Positions 35,808-49,200 of a DNA stretch of 64,000 bases are shown here, in pieces; positions within the stretch are counted from its first letter, which is position 1, and each line of letters starts with the position of its first letter. Source of the DNA: Xestospongia bergquistia (lineage: Eukaryota; Porifera; Demospongiae; Haplosclerida; Petrosiidae); contig OZ014414.1 of assembly GCA_963965975.1 (NCBI GenBank), positions 1 through 64,000 of the forward strand, in the 5' to 3' direction. The position numbers were made by a program, and so were the translations under genes. The notes under the pieces are model-generated. The model was not told where the DNA came from and ran no database searches. It saw only the letters and a list, made by a program, of their open reading frames with translations.

Positions 35808-38376
35808 TTATGATGAGTTTAGAAACAATGTTAAACGAGGATTACGTTTGACATAAGGTACTGGAGGAAAACGTAGTCTGATATGAAATTTGTCACAAAC
35901 AGATAAAACTGGAAGAAGACAAGATGAAACGTTAGTAAAAGCCACACCCAAATCTTGTCCATTTAAGAAGAAGCTAATGTTCACACCATTTAAACCAGAA
36001 TCAATCAGCATGCCAATACGATCACTAACTTGTAAGGTAGACACGCCCCCATAATCTTCCTCAACTAAAGAGGGACTTGCTATTTTGATACCAGCAATTA
36101 CTTCAAATCCCCAAGACTTGACAGATGAAAATCGACCAACCGGATTCTTGCAATCTTGCCAATTAATTAATTTGATTGTGGCCTCTGAATACTCGACCAC
36201 ACCCAATGCTATCTTTGTGAACCATTCACGATGAAAATTATGCCGTGCTAATTCTACAATTTCAATTTCCATATAATACTGTCCATGAGTAAGGGGTTGG
36301 TCTCCTATTAATTGAATAATATTATTAAATCTTTAACTAGTTAATTAATTTACCTGCTAATGAGGTCCAATCTTTATTAGAAGAATGACGTGACCACGCC
36401 TCCAATCGAGAATTGTTTAGCTCAATTTTAATGTTACGTAGTTGAAAGTCCCAAAACCATCCTAAAATAATTAAATATAAACTCATGACAGTTCTAGATG
36501 TCATTACCTGGTAGTGCTCTATAACATGACACAGTATCACACCATGGACCAACAACGCCTTCACAATTTTGTACACGAACACGAAAATAATACCTTTCCT
36601 TGTTCTGTTTGGGAACATCCCAACGCCAAGTAAACTTAGTATCACCACCTAATATAGACTTTAACACAACCTGGTAACATAGGCTGTTATACCTCTGTAG
36701 ATATTGACAAAATCTTCATTATTATGTGACATTTGAAGGGCATATGTCATTCCAATACTATCAACATAATTATGTCCTTGCCAATATAATCTAATTCCAT
36801 CATGAAATGGTTCACAACATAAATACTTAACCATTCCAACACCTATAAAAGACAGAAATATATTAACCAAGAACAACAAACCTGTTTATACCTGATTTTA
36901 AATTGCCATAACTTGAAAACTGACTCTCTAATTCTTCAGAGGTATCTGGAGGGAATTCAATCATCAGATCATCTCGACCAACAGGATCAAGAGATGGAGG
37001 ATTAATAAAAACCTTCTCAACAGCTTTCAATGACCTTTGAAACCCCTCAATAACTGTATAATTATCTCCTGATAACAGTTGAGTACAAGAAGAATGACAT
37101 TGTTGAGCCGCTGAAATACTTGACTGAATAGATCTATGATATATTATAATATATAAAGGAAACAATTAATAATTAATTGATATGTCTTACTCTCTTTGTT
37201 CCATTAATGACTCTATACGAGTTTGACTTCGATGAAGGACATCAACTTTCAGTTCTTTACATCTCTTTTCTAAAATCTTCACTAACTGGCCAAAATGACT
37301 GTCTACTTTTTTACTTAATTGTTCAGAAGACGAATTGACTTTCTCCATAACTCCTTCCACTTCTTGAACAGCTTCAACCATTGACGATATTTTTTCAGCT
37401 ACTTCAGGTGTTAATTTAACTAACATTTGACGATAATCTGCTGCAGCTTCCTTTAATAATTTACTATCATGCCCTTTATGTTTTCCATAAAGCAAGCAAG
37501 AACTACATACAAGAGAATCATCTTTTTGGCAATAACTTGAAAGCTGATCACCATGTTCTTCACAAAGAGGAACAGAGGAATGTAACTTTGACGGATTTTC
37601 TTGAACAGTAACATTAGCTCCTTTATCAAATAAGGACGGTTGACTGTACATAATCTCTAATACCCCATAGTTTTTAACAAGTGAATTAACTCCATGAAGA
37701 GTTTGAGGGATAGATGTTTTGTGGTGACATTTTGGGCAACTCAATGTACCATCCTTCACCAGACGACCGAGACATCCTGAGTAAGTTATTTTTTGCATTT
37801 TAATCAACTATTATTTTATGATTCATATCATGTATGTAATCTGTCTAGTTGATCCTTATCAAATTGCAAGTTTTGCTTAGAGTATTACTACAACCCACTG
37901 TTAATGTTGTAATAAAGATTATAAAAACATGTTTTGCATAATTTCATTAATTTCTAAGATGCTTTACTCACTAACAATATATCCTAATGTATCATGTACA
38001 TCACTAAAGGAGGGTATTTCCCTGAGTATACATGATGTTTAGATTATTTGGCAAAAGACCTCAATCTAAGTAACTTACCTGTACAAAATGTATGTCCACA
38101 TGAAAGACTTCTTGGTACATGCGATCCACTCTCACTGTACGTTTCAAAACATACTGCACATTCAAATTTCATTTTTATATTCGACTCCGAGTCCTCTGGA
38201 TCATTTTCAACAGGAGTAGAGATACCCAAGATTGTGTTCTGCTTGAGCAATAGAGAACTAGGCCTAGGTTGGACTTGTGGTAGACTACCACGAACACTAC
38301 GCCATTCTAACTGCCTCTGTTTACCACTGGTTTGAGAAAAGATGTCATCACTTTCAATCGTATCATTACCCTCCAT
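35808..38376 (-). CDS. TRIM-type E3 ligase: RING, B-box, coiled coil, FN3, SPRY
   Basis: The start MEGNDTIESDDIFSQTSGKQ opens a ~75-residue disordered leader. The RING follows (FECAVCFETYSESGSHVPRS, LSCGHTFCTGCLGRLVKDG, CPKCHHKT), then a B-box2 (CEEHGDQLSSYCQKDDSLVC SSCLLYGKHKGH), a coiled coil (about 37.2-37.4 kb), an FN3-like domain (KFTWRWDVPKQNKERYYFRV) and a SPRY domain (YYMEIEIVELARHNFHREWF, GLNGVNISFFLNGQDLGVAF). This order is that of class I TRIM proteins (MID, TRIM9, TRIM36/46). The leader before the RING is unusual. I cannot pair it with one vertebrate member. The stop codon is 70 bp from the ARL6 stop. Confidence 0.85.
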
Positions 38377-38563
38377 TACTTCCACAGATTCAAATCGAAT
38401 TAGCAAAAAATTGAAGTTAAAATTTTGGTCAATAGTTAAATTTTGTTTCTGATGATAAGTAAGGTTTCACTGCTTTACTTTAAAAATACATGATTATCAA
38501 AATAAAATAATGAGCCTTTAAGCTATAAAAATCCCAATATTAGTATTCTATTACATAAGTACA

Positions 38564-39884
38564 TTATAATGATGTCCTTTCTACATGAGAATCCACAGAT
38601 GAGTCAACATGTCCAGAAGGTGCATTGACATCACAAACAGCATCTGCTATTTTACGTCCAGATAATCCTATTCTAGTCTGAAACAGAGCTCGAGCTTGAA
38701 TAATAGGAGCCACTGGAACATGCTGTTGAGGTCTGGGGCTTGTACAGCTTAAAGTTGCAAGCTGTGGAGGCTGTCCACGTATTGTAGGAATACAACTTTC
38801 TGTTGTGTATTTAGGTTTAGCAGATACAGGTGAAGGAATTCGGATGGGCAGGGAAGCAGTCCAGTCATGTAGTATCATATCGTAAGTGTCAAACCGTTCT
38901 TTGACCTTTATATTTAATGCACATTTTATCAGTTCCCTTGCATCTGAAGATAGAGGTCTTGATGGAGGGAAGACAACTCCTTGTTTCTGTTGTTGTTTGA
39001 CTTGAGAATCATCACCAAATGGTAATCTACCACACACCATAGCATACAGAATCACACCCCTATACACACATAGTAACATAGTTTTATCAATAAGAACTCA
39101 CATGCTCCATGTATCAGATTTTTTAGCATCATAAATCTCTCCATTTGAAGCAAAGAGTTCAGGTGCAGCATATGAGTATGAACCACAAGGAGTCCTTGCA
39201 GGAGCATTAGAAAGATTGAGTGAAAACCCAAAATCTAAAAAGCAAAAAAATAGTCATTGCTTTGAAAGTTTTTCTCGCTCACCTCCTATTTTAACGTCCA
39301 TATCTTTGCTTAGCATTATATTCTCACATTTGAGATCACGATGTACCACATTGTGACGATGAAGATATTGAATACCCAATACAAGCTGCCGAAACAGGTA
39401 TTTAGCTTCAGCTTCTGGTATTGATCTCCTTGCATTAATATAGTCCAGAAGATCACCGTTTTGACCTAGCTCCATCATGAAGTACACCAGTCGATCAGTT
39501 TCAATGATTTCATAGACTCTGATGATATTTGAATGATTGAGTCTTTGAAGAACCTCAATCTCGCGAGGAAGGAACTTATTCAAGTAATCCTTTGATGCTG
39601 CAGTTTTATTCAAGATCTTCACAGCCATCTGTTAAACAAAGTAATATATTATATCAAAGGATATTATAAATACAACTACTGACTAAGTTCTGATGACGTT
39701 TAGACCAAGCTGCTTTGACTTTTGCATATGTTCCACTACCTAACGTTTTCCCCAAAATGTAGCCAAGTTGTAGATCAAGATTAGGACATTCTGCAGCAGC
39801 CACTTTTGCATACACACAATGTGTTGTTATTCTGTGACTGATTGCCCGACTTGAACCTTCACTGCAACAAGACGTAGAAGACAT
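38564..39884 (-). CDS. TSSK-type serine/threonine kinase
   Basis: MSSTSCCSEGSSRAISHRIT is followed by the kinase domain: LGSGTYAKVKAAWS (P-loop), MAVKILNK (catalytic Lys), HRDLKCENIML, DFGFSLNLS, and the activation loop CGSYSYAAPELF, close to the CGSxxYAAPE of testis-specific kinases. VILYAMVCGRLPFGDD continues the C-lobe. A ~110-residue Pro/Ser-rich tail ends DSHVERTSL. TSSKs act in sperm differentiation in vertebrates; expression in the male germ line here is an inference. The start at 39884 is the first ATG of the exon; an upstream in-frame TTG is not used. It lies a few kb from three ciliary genes. Confidence 0.88.
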
Positions 39885-40216
39885 TAAGCAGGTAATAAGT
39901 ACTTGACCTTTCAACAGTCACTCGCTGTCTAACTTTAGCGTTGACATGCCATGGTACCGCTTTGCTTGACGCTATTATAGCGTCGTTCCGCAAAGGACGC
40001 TATACTTTTGATCTTTCATTTTTGTTAATTATTAGCTTATAACGTATTTAACAAAAAAAATTTATTAATCTTTATAATTACTTTATTTCTAAGGAGGAAA
40101 GTTCTATGGATAGTCAGTATAATACACTATATACAAAATGGAGGTTTTCCAAATTATGACATATACAATCACTGCAGAGTTTATTGCATTATATGAAACT
40201 GATTACAATACTTATA
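39885..40216. other. Intergenic: TSSK promoter and VPS13 3' end
   Basis: Contains short inverted words AGCGTCGTTCCGCAAAGGACGCT near 39974, an A-run, and AT-rich sequence downstream of the VPS13 stop. No ORF or RNA gene is recognised. Confidence 0.4.
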
Positions 40217-43200
40217 TTAAATATATCCTCCATGTTGCTTGGCAAGTGACTTTCGTGCAGCACTAATCTTTTCTTCAAGTACCTATTTACAAATATTTTA
40301 ACAACACTTTTAATCTAACTCCTAACTTGTGCTCCAAGTGTATCTTCCAATTTCAATAAAAGGGAGATTTCTTTTTTACGAAACAACCCTTCTTCCTATA
40401 ATAAAAATGACATAATTATGACATCATGGTCAAGTGTACCTTATAAATTAAAAGGAGACCAGGGTCTTCTTCTTTTTGTCCTTCAATGACAAAATGCATA
40501 GCCTCAGTTCGTATTATAGTATCTAAGCCAGTACACCATTCTTTACGATAATGTCTACGGGTCTTCTTAAGTTGCATCAAATTCCTACCATTTAAATATC
40601 AATACATAAAAAGATAATCTTCATTATAATACTTTGATGTAACGACAATAAGTAGAGGATCTTCCGAGGGTTTAGTTGTAGGTAACCATTCATGGAACAC
40701 GTAGTTTTCATTGACAATAGGCTCTGCTAAATGGCGCAATATATAGAGACCCTCACCTTCACGACTGTTATATGGAGCGAACACCTGCCAAACCAACATT
40801 ATAATTAGCTTTACTTCATTAGTGCATGTACCCTATCTTTATGTATAAATCGAGGTAGTCGAGTAGTCTGTAGACCAAAGTCATCATCAACAGTACTGTT
40901 ACATAATAATATTAGTAATAGAGTAAGTGTTTTAACAAGTACCTTCTAATTCCTTCCATTGTGTATTTAGCAAGATCTACCACTCCTAATGTAGGTTTTA
41001 CAAGGACAGATACTGCCCCTCTTCCAAGACCCTTTAGAAAACCTTCAAAACCTTCAGTTGCTGCACCTGTTATTGGTTTAACAACGATATCAGTTGCTCC
41101 ATATAACACTCCCTAATAATAAATCACATTTTAACTAGCTATTAAATTTATACTTTGATGAAGAAGGTACTTCCTAATTTAAAGTTAGTACTGAAGTCAC
41201 TTTCTAAATCTCTTTGTCTCATATGGCGATGTTTCTAAACAAAATCAAATATCATATAACTATTGGTCATCAAATATCACATGACTTACTCGCTGATAAT
41301 CAATATCAGTAGCCGATAGTAATACACTGCTAAATGTTCCAGCTGATCTCACAACTGACTCAGAACTTCCCTCTATGATAATTGTTAAATTCAGTGTTTT
41401 CTGTTTCTTATTTACCTATAGAATGGCCTAGAAACCCCTTAACTCCACGAGCAATACCTGAACCCACTTCTCCATCAGCTATTCCCTAAGACACCAAAAA
41501 TGCATAACATATGTACAGACAATGTCTTGTTCATTTTTATTTACTTGTTTCTATTGTAGAACCTTTTATATCCAAAAAAATCATAAATACTAAAAAATAC
41601 TATTTTTAATTAACCTCCATTTTTGATTAATTTTTTATATAATTGAGCATGCTCAGAACAAAACTTGCTTTGAGCACACTCAGTACTAATAAAGAACTGA
41701 TCATACTCAGTTCTTTTTTTGCGGAAGCTGAAGGCAGACATCCAATTCTACTTTGTAATTTTTAATTCTACTTTGAAGTTTTCCAAGAATATTCCATTTC
41801 CAATTCTGTTTTTTATCCTTTGATGGAACAATTAACAATTAAAATCCTATATCCCCACTCTAACTGGAAACATGTCACTTTGGTCCATTCTAAGAGATGG
41901 CTTGCAGTGCTAGTACTTCACTTCATTGAGCTCAATAAAGTGAAGCAAGCCATCTCTTAGAATGGAGCGAAGCGACATGTTTCCAGTTAGAGTGGGGATA
42001 TAGGATTTTAATTGTTAATTGTTCCATCAAAGGATAAAAAATAGAATTGGAATTGGGAGCACTGAGCATATTCAGTAATACTATGAAGAATATTAATGAA
42101 TAATGGTTTCAAAGAAAAGTAATTAATTAAAACTTACTTGGCGGGAATAGTTAACGAGTACTTTTGCTCCAGTTTCAAAACTATTAAGAAGTTTTTCTGG
42201 ATTGCCAAGAACATCTAGTCCAAGAGCCAATCGTTGAAACTGCCATAGAATCTAGTGAGTTGTTACATTCAAACAGAGAAGGTATGTACATCATTTATTT
42301 CTTTACCTCATGTTTGTAATGACCCCAAAGAATACGTTTAATTTGTTCAGAGTCCATAGTCTCATTAGAAATTGTCACTGACTTCAAACTGAAAGAGAAA
42401 ATGAGTTTTAGAACCATTAATGGCTTACGTTATATCAAAAAGTCCTTTTGTAATCAGAGCAAAATGGATCAAAGCATTTACAACTTTTCCCCATTGACTA
42501 CTAAGATCATACTCTCCAGCAGTTGTGTACCCCACCAAAACCTAATAAAAATAATGTCATTATAATATCACTACAAAATGTAATACTAACAGAAGTCTGT
42601 GCTATTTGTAGCAGATCAATATGATTGACAGGTCGTACTTTGATGAGCTAAAACAATATACAATCACTAATGTCTATGATCACAATGTGGCATACTGAAT
42701 CAGTCTTCATTATGTCTTGTAATGGTCTCTTTATTTGACTTATCTCGTCTTTACTAAACTGGACAATCTAAAAATAAAGAGATCACATGAAGTTTCCTGA
42801 TCATCATATGATAAACCTCATTATCACTTGTAAATAAGACATCATAAAAAGGTACCAATCCTGCAACAAATCCAAGTTCAATTGTCAGTTGTGATGGTTT
42901 TACTTTAAAGAAGAATTTTCTATATACAAAAAGAACTATATCAATGAATTTTGATTTAGTACTTACTCTACTTCTCTGACAGCATTTTTATCACGAGTAT
43001 TAACAGTCGTGAGAAAATCAATAAATGGTGCAGCAACTATAAAATGTCACAATATAAAATTATTTACAATAATACAAACTACCTTCTAATGCATCAGGAT
43101 GTGTTTGATCTTTGGCAGAAAACACAACTCGAGATTGTAACTCAATCAATTCTAATTGATTATCAACTTGCATATGACCCAATTTGACACTATATGAACT

Positions 43201-46200
43201 CCTTTGCTCACATTGGGAATACCATACCCATATGCCAGGATTAAAGGAGCGAGATAAACGTCCTCCTTTACTGCTACGTATGACCATGTGATCCAAATCA
43301 TACTATACCAATGTAAAATGATATCATATATTGTCAAACTGGACTAACCTGTTCATCTCCAATCATACAAGAGGTTTCACCTGTTCTCCACGCTGTCTCT
43401 AAAAGAACACTATTCTCCCTATCAACAACTGACCATACTCCATCTGACTTGGGCCGTCTTATCATCCATAGTGTTGGGGAACTACAAGTATGTCAAATGA
43501 CTATTATTACGGATCAGAAGATTCATAACATACCTTGCTATAGTACAATATGCAACCTCCTCTGGTACATTATTAACTAGAGATAAACCGATTCCTTCAA
43601 GTGAACAAAAAATCTGTAAATCTGCAGACTTTTTGTGTTGTTGCAGCTACAATGAGTTCAAATGAGGACAGTTGTCAACTTATGATATATATACCTCCAT
43701 AAGATAATCATAGTCTTCTTTGTGATCAAAAAATCTTAAAACAAGCTGTGATCCTTCAAACATAGTTATCCAGTAACAAATTTTCTCTTCAACAACACTT
43801 CTTCCTTTATCATCATCAGTTACAACTCGTAATGACAAAGAACCATTCTGTTTTGTCTGATATCAAAAGTCAAAGATGACATAAAATATATAACACTCTG
43901 AGTGTACCTGCTCTAATATTAGGGGATACCATGTCATCTCTTGAGCTCCAATAACTTGCCACCTAAGTTCTCTTTTACCAGCTGGGCTATCCCAGGTATA
44001 TAAGACAGATTGATTAGGGGAAAGAACATATAATTGACCAGAACCACTAGTCATCCTGTAATGTGATAATTCTATGAAGAGAATATAGTGGAAGCTAACC
44101 CTTGAACAAATTTAATACTTAATTCACGACATAAATTTTCCACTTGTAATAATGCTCCTGTGTCAGCATAAGATAGCAGGGCAATAATAGCTGTACCTTT
44201 AAGAGGATCACGTTGGATTTTAACAGTTAATACTGGTAACTTCTGTTAAAGGCAATGGAATAACTGAACATATATAAAAAAAAAACTATTACTTTATCTT
44301 CCATTGGAAACACCATTGAATTAACAATACTTAAAGAAAATTTTTGAGAACGTGGGCCAACATTACCCACACTAACTCCAACACAATCAAAGGTCCCCGG
44401 CCAAAATGGTCGTAACTAAGTGGAAAAATTAACTGTTAAGATATAAATATTTTTCACAAACTTCATTTGGTAGAAGTCTAGCAGCTGTCTGTGTACGACC
44501 TTCCCCATCTGGTCCCAGTGACATACAAAGAAGTGGTACCTACATATTGTAATGTTAATTAGCATACATAAAAGATGTGGCTAATTAACATACATATGTT
44601 TGATTGAGGATGGAGTATTTGGGTAGAATATATACTACTTCAGTTAGTGTGCTCTTTAAAAGCTGTGTCTCTACTGAAAACTAAAACAAAATGACATCAT
44701 TATTATGTGAGTATATGATGTCATCATTACCTCATAAAGATGGTCTCCTCTTTTTGATGAGGCACTGTACGCTTTACCTACTGCACCCACAACAAATGAC
44801 TTTGACCAGTCTCCTTCAAGGACTCGTAACTTCACCTTTTGTCGTTCATCAGGTTTCCCAGCTTTATGATATGTAAGTAGAGTAGGAACATTATTTACTG
44901 CCTTATTAACAGATTTATAAGACTTTCCTTTACCAGACTAAAGGGATATAGCAAGGCTTTATAAAATGGTGTTGTCAAATACCTGATGTTCAAACTCCAA
45001 ATCTAGGCCAGTCTTATTAACAATCCAAAATGGTGCATATATATGTAACAATGCTGTATTTTCTTGATCAATACAAAGACTGACATACTATATTGTTAGA
45101 GAAGTTATAACAAACGTTAGCAAAGATAGTCAAACCATTATTGATATGCTTCGTCCAGATTCATTAAACCCTTCTAGAGGACAGGACGCCATTACTGGTA
45201 ATCCAAGATGTAGTTCACAATGACCTTGCCAATGTAATTCATTATATAAAAACTAGATAATGAAACAAATTAACTAAAATTAAAATGTCCGACATGTAAT
45301 TAGTACCTGTATTTTAATAACAATATCTCCTTTCAGCTGAAACTGATAAATTTGATCTTCACCACCAGGTTCTAATTCATATGGTTCACTTGGTTGTGTA
45401 GCTTTTGTGGGTGTGGCCTATAAAAATATATAAGTCTTGTTTAGACGTCATGTGCTTGTACCTGTAGAGTAACAGTAATTGGAATAGGAAGGTGATTTTG
45501 TAGTACAAGAGGAGCTCCCAATGTGATCATGTGACTTGGGGAATAAGTGGTTAAATTAATAGCAGGTTGAGGCTTAATATTTGCCTATAACATATCAGAT
45601 ATTAAAGGAGATGCATTATAACGTGTAGCTTACTCTTATGTAAAATTCTTCTCCATCTAACATGTTTTCTGGACATGTCATTATAATAGATTTATCACTG
45701 CTCATGTCTCGCCAATTAAGCGATTCTTGACAAGCAATACCACTAGACCTTGGAAAAAACATCATGTAACATGTCATGTGACATGTCATATGACATGATT
45801 TACCCGACACCAAAAGTAAGCTCTTGTTGCTTTGCCAAAACATTTAATGGAACATGAAAGATCTTGTCTCTATGAATTTCTCCAATTTTTTCAGCTGGGC
45901 TGAGAGGGCGATTCTTTGTGTACACAGTGACAAGAACAGGCAATTCATTTTTAATCTGATAAAGACAACAAAATAAATTTTATTTTATTTTAACAATAAC
46001 CTGAAGTCCAGAGTGGATAGTAACTTTACGTACTCCTTGTTTTATTGTGACATCACAGACTACAGATATCCAACCATACTGTTGAAAAAAAAACATGTAC
46101 ATGTTGTCATGACTACTGGAACCATTAAACTAACAAGAGTATGATGTATTGGGACCACAAATACTCCTGGATGAGATACTTTTATTGATTTTGATTTGTT

Positions 46201-49200
46201 ACTGTCATCAATCTAATAGTGACATAATAATGACATCACAATATATTGGGCTGATATATTGTTACTTGTAGTCTAATTTTGTGAGTTTTAAAAAGAGATT
46301 TTGGTCGCCAATAGTTGAGCTTTAGTGAAGATGTCACACGATCACTGTGTCTTGATGACATTGACCTCATACGGGACACAGATCGTCTTCTGACACGACC
46401 AGTACCTTTACCTTCGTCCTTTGCTTCCTCAACTCCAGAATCTGTTTCCTCTTTGTCTTTAGAGCTGCTCTTTTGCTTCTTTCCACTTTCCCCTCCTCCT
46501 ATATCTTCCATGCTCCCCTCAATAACAGGTACTTCCCCTGTCAATTGTCCAATTGTATCACGAGGAGGTGGATAGGGGCTAACAGAACGGCTTGTTATTG
46601 ACATATCAGAGTCACTATCTTCATCATCATCAGCTGTAATTATAAATGTCACATGATGTGAAATGATGTCATGGCATACCAAAATCCAAAGAGGTAGTGC
46701 GTCGTTGAAAATATAAAGGTACACCTCCAATTGATGAATCATCTGCTTTAGCAACCACAACATCACTATCTTCCATTATCGTCCCTAGTTTCCTTCTAAT
46801 ATTTCAACATAGATTGAAGCAGCATTAAAAATAGATTTCTTACCTTCTCTTCATGTAGTCAACTGTCTCATTAGTTTCCACAATACTTGGAAAGTGTCTC
46901 ATAGTGTGTGTAGGGAGAAGAACAGAAGTATTATACTTTCTTTGAGTTGCTCCATCCTATCATTTAGTAAAAAAATTCATGTTTATGGTACATGTATAAT
47001 AATAATATGCACCTGGAATGTTGGACCAGGATATACAAACATATTCATACCAGTCTGTACAAGGAACATAAGATAACTAGACAACGTTATCACTCATTAC
47101 CTTATTATCAACTCGTACCGGTGGTCGTGAATCATGAATGGCACTTCGTATGTTACTCATGGCAACAAAATGGTCATTGTTCTGAGCCTAAATTTGTTGT
47201 TATAACAAACTATACTTATTTCAAGATGTGTATATTACCTCAATATAATCTTTAATAGTATGAATGGCAGATGGAGTAATAGATAACTCAAGATGATCAT
47301 CCGAAGTACATATAACTATATATGCTGGTTTTTTGTCTTCTTTTGATTTGGCCATTGAGTGTCCTTCACTTGTCATACTAATAATAGATAACTGAGAAAT
47401 GGTTTCCATTAAACTAGAATTATTCATATCACGTGGAACCTTATCCTTATTTTCTATAAGTCATGTGATAATCACAAGATTATACAAATGATTACAAACC
47501 TTGTTCAAGGTTGATACTACCAGTAGGAGAATGAGTTGCAGGAGAAAATGGTGCTACTCCTTCTTTTGGGTCTACCATCAAAGCATCATAGACCCGAAAC
47601 ATCTACAAAGACATGTTGTGCAAGAGCATTGTTATAAATAGCTTACCTTTGCATGTACTTGATAAGGTCGATATCCCCCAATACGGATATCCTCTAATGG
47701 TTCTATCAATGGTTCCCACGATGCCAAATTCTCATTATAAATGAATGCTTCTAATGTTAACCGAAGATCCATTGACAGCTACAAGGGAACAATAGACACA
47801 GTTAATAATATGATGTCAATCTTACATTGTTCTCCCATTGTTTTAGTTCCATACGAGCAGCAGTATGTACACACATAACACTTGAACTATCCCCACCACA
47901 CATAAGATCAAAGTTCACTAGAAATTCACTCAATTCAATTGTTGCCTATAGTTAACAGACTCAGTCATACAAACTTTTTACATAAACAATACAATTACTT
48001 CTTGTTGCCTGTCAATTATTTCAGGAAGTTGATGTTTCCTAACTGTTTCTTCTTCTTCTTCAAGTTCATCTTCATCAAAATCTGTGGCTTCTTCTTGAAC
48101 ATGCACTAAATAAATAGCTAGAAAGGTTGTTATAAAAATACAGCTGTACTAGGTAAGATGGCATTTCTATCAATGTCTTTAATAGTCCATATATCAATAT
48201 TTGATACAGTTGTTGTTGTTGACTTATACTTTTCTCCAGACTATAAACAAAATATTATTATTGATTTACTATTTATAATTTACCAGTTTATCAATATTCT
48301 GATAGAAATTATTAATGACTTGTCTAAGTTCATTAGTAAAATTGACTACCATACGAGGTATTAATAGTATCACCCTCTCTAATGTATCAGATGAAACATA
48401 ATTAAACTCTATAGAGCTTGGTGGAATAACCTAAATAGAGATTATCACATAACATTGATTGCATATATTTTAATGACATACTTGATTAAGAGGGATAATA
48501 CCTTCTCCATGTAAGCACAAACTAGCTCTAAGCTGACAAGGAGAGAGAGTAATACCCCATTGAGTGGGTGTGGTTGTATAGTCACAAACAGCAGCATGTG
48601 AAAAACCAATACGATATGAATGAAACTAAAAAAATACATAAAATATACATGTAAATACATGTATCTCCATGGCAGTAATCAATTACTGTACATACAATTT
48701 AAATTACATTCCAGGTATTTTACGAACCTCAAAGAACATTCCAGGAGTCGTAATTTCTTGAGGGACTGGGTTTTCTAATACTGCAATAATGCATTCATCA
48801 AAAATCATTCTCAAATTAAATCTAGTTCCAGCATTTTTAGGTGTAGACTCAGACTCAAAAATTGATTCCTTCTTCTTCATTTTAACACCTCTAGTTCCAG
48901 GAGGTTCCAAAGTAGGTTTATTAATAATAATAGTTACTGGAGTAGCTACAAATAATTATAATACAACATTTAAATGACTTGTATGTCTACCTAATAATTC
49001 TAATGTGCTCTTTCGTTTGCTTTGTTTTCTTTTCCACCATTTAGTAGACTTACTCTCCTTTACTTTACACTGTTCAATAAACTTCATTAATGTATTAATA
49101 AAGTTTGGCCAAAGACAGAGACAAACAGTAGACATGATAGTGGTTACTAAAAAAATTTAAAACAATAATTTATCAACTATTAATTGTATATTGACGTTAT

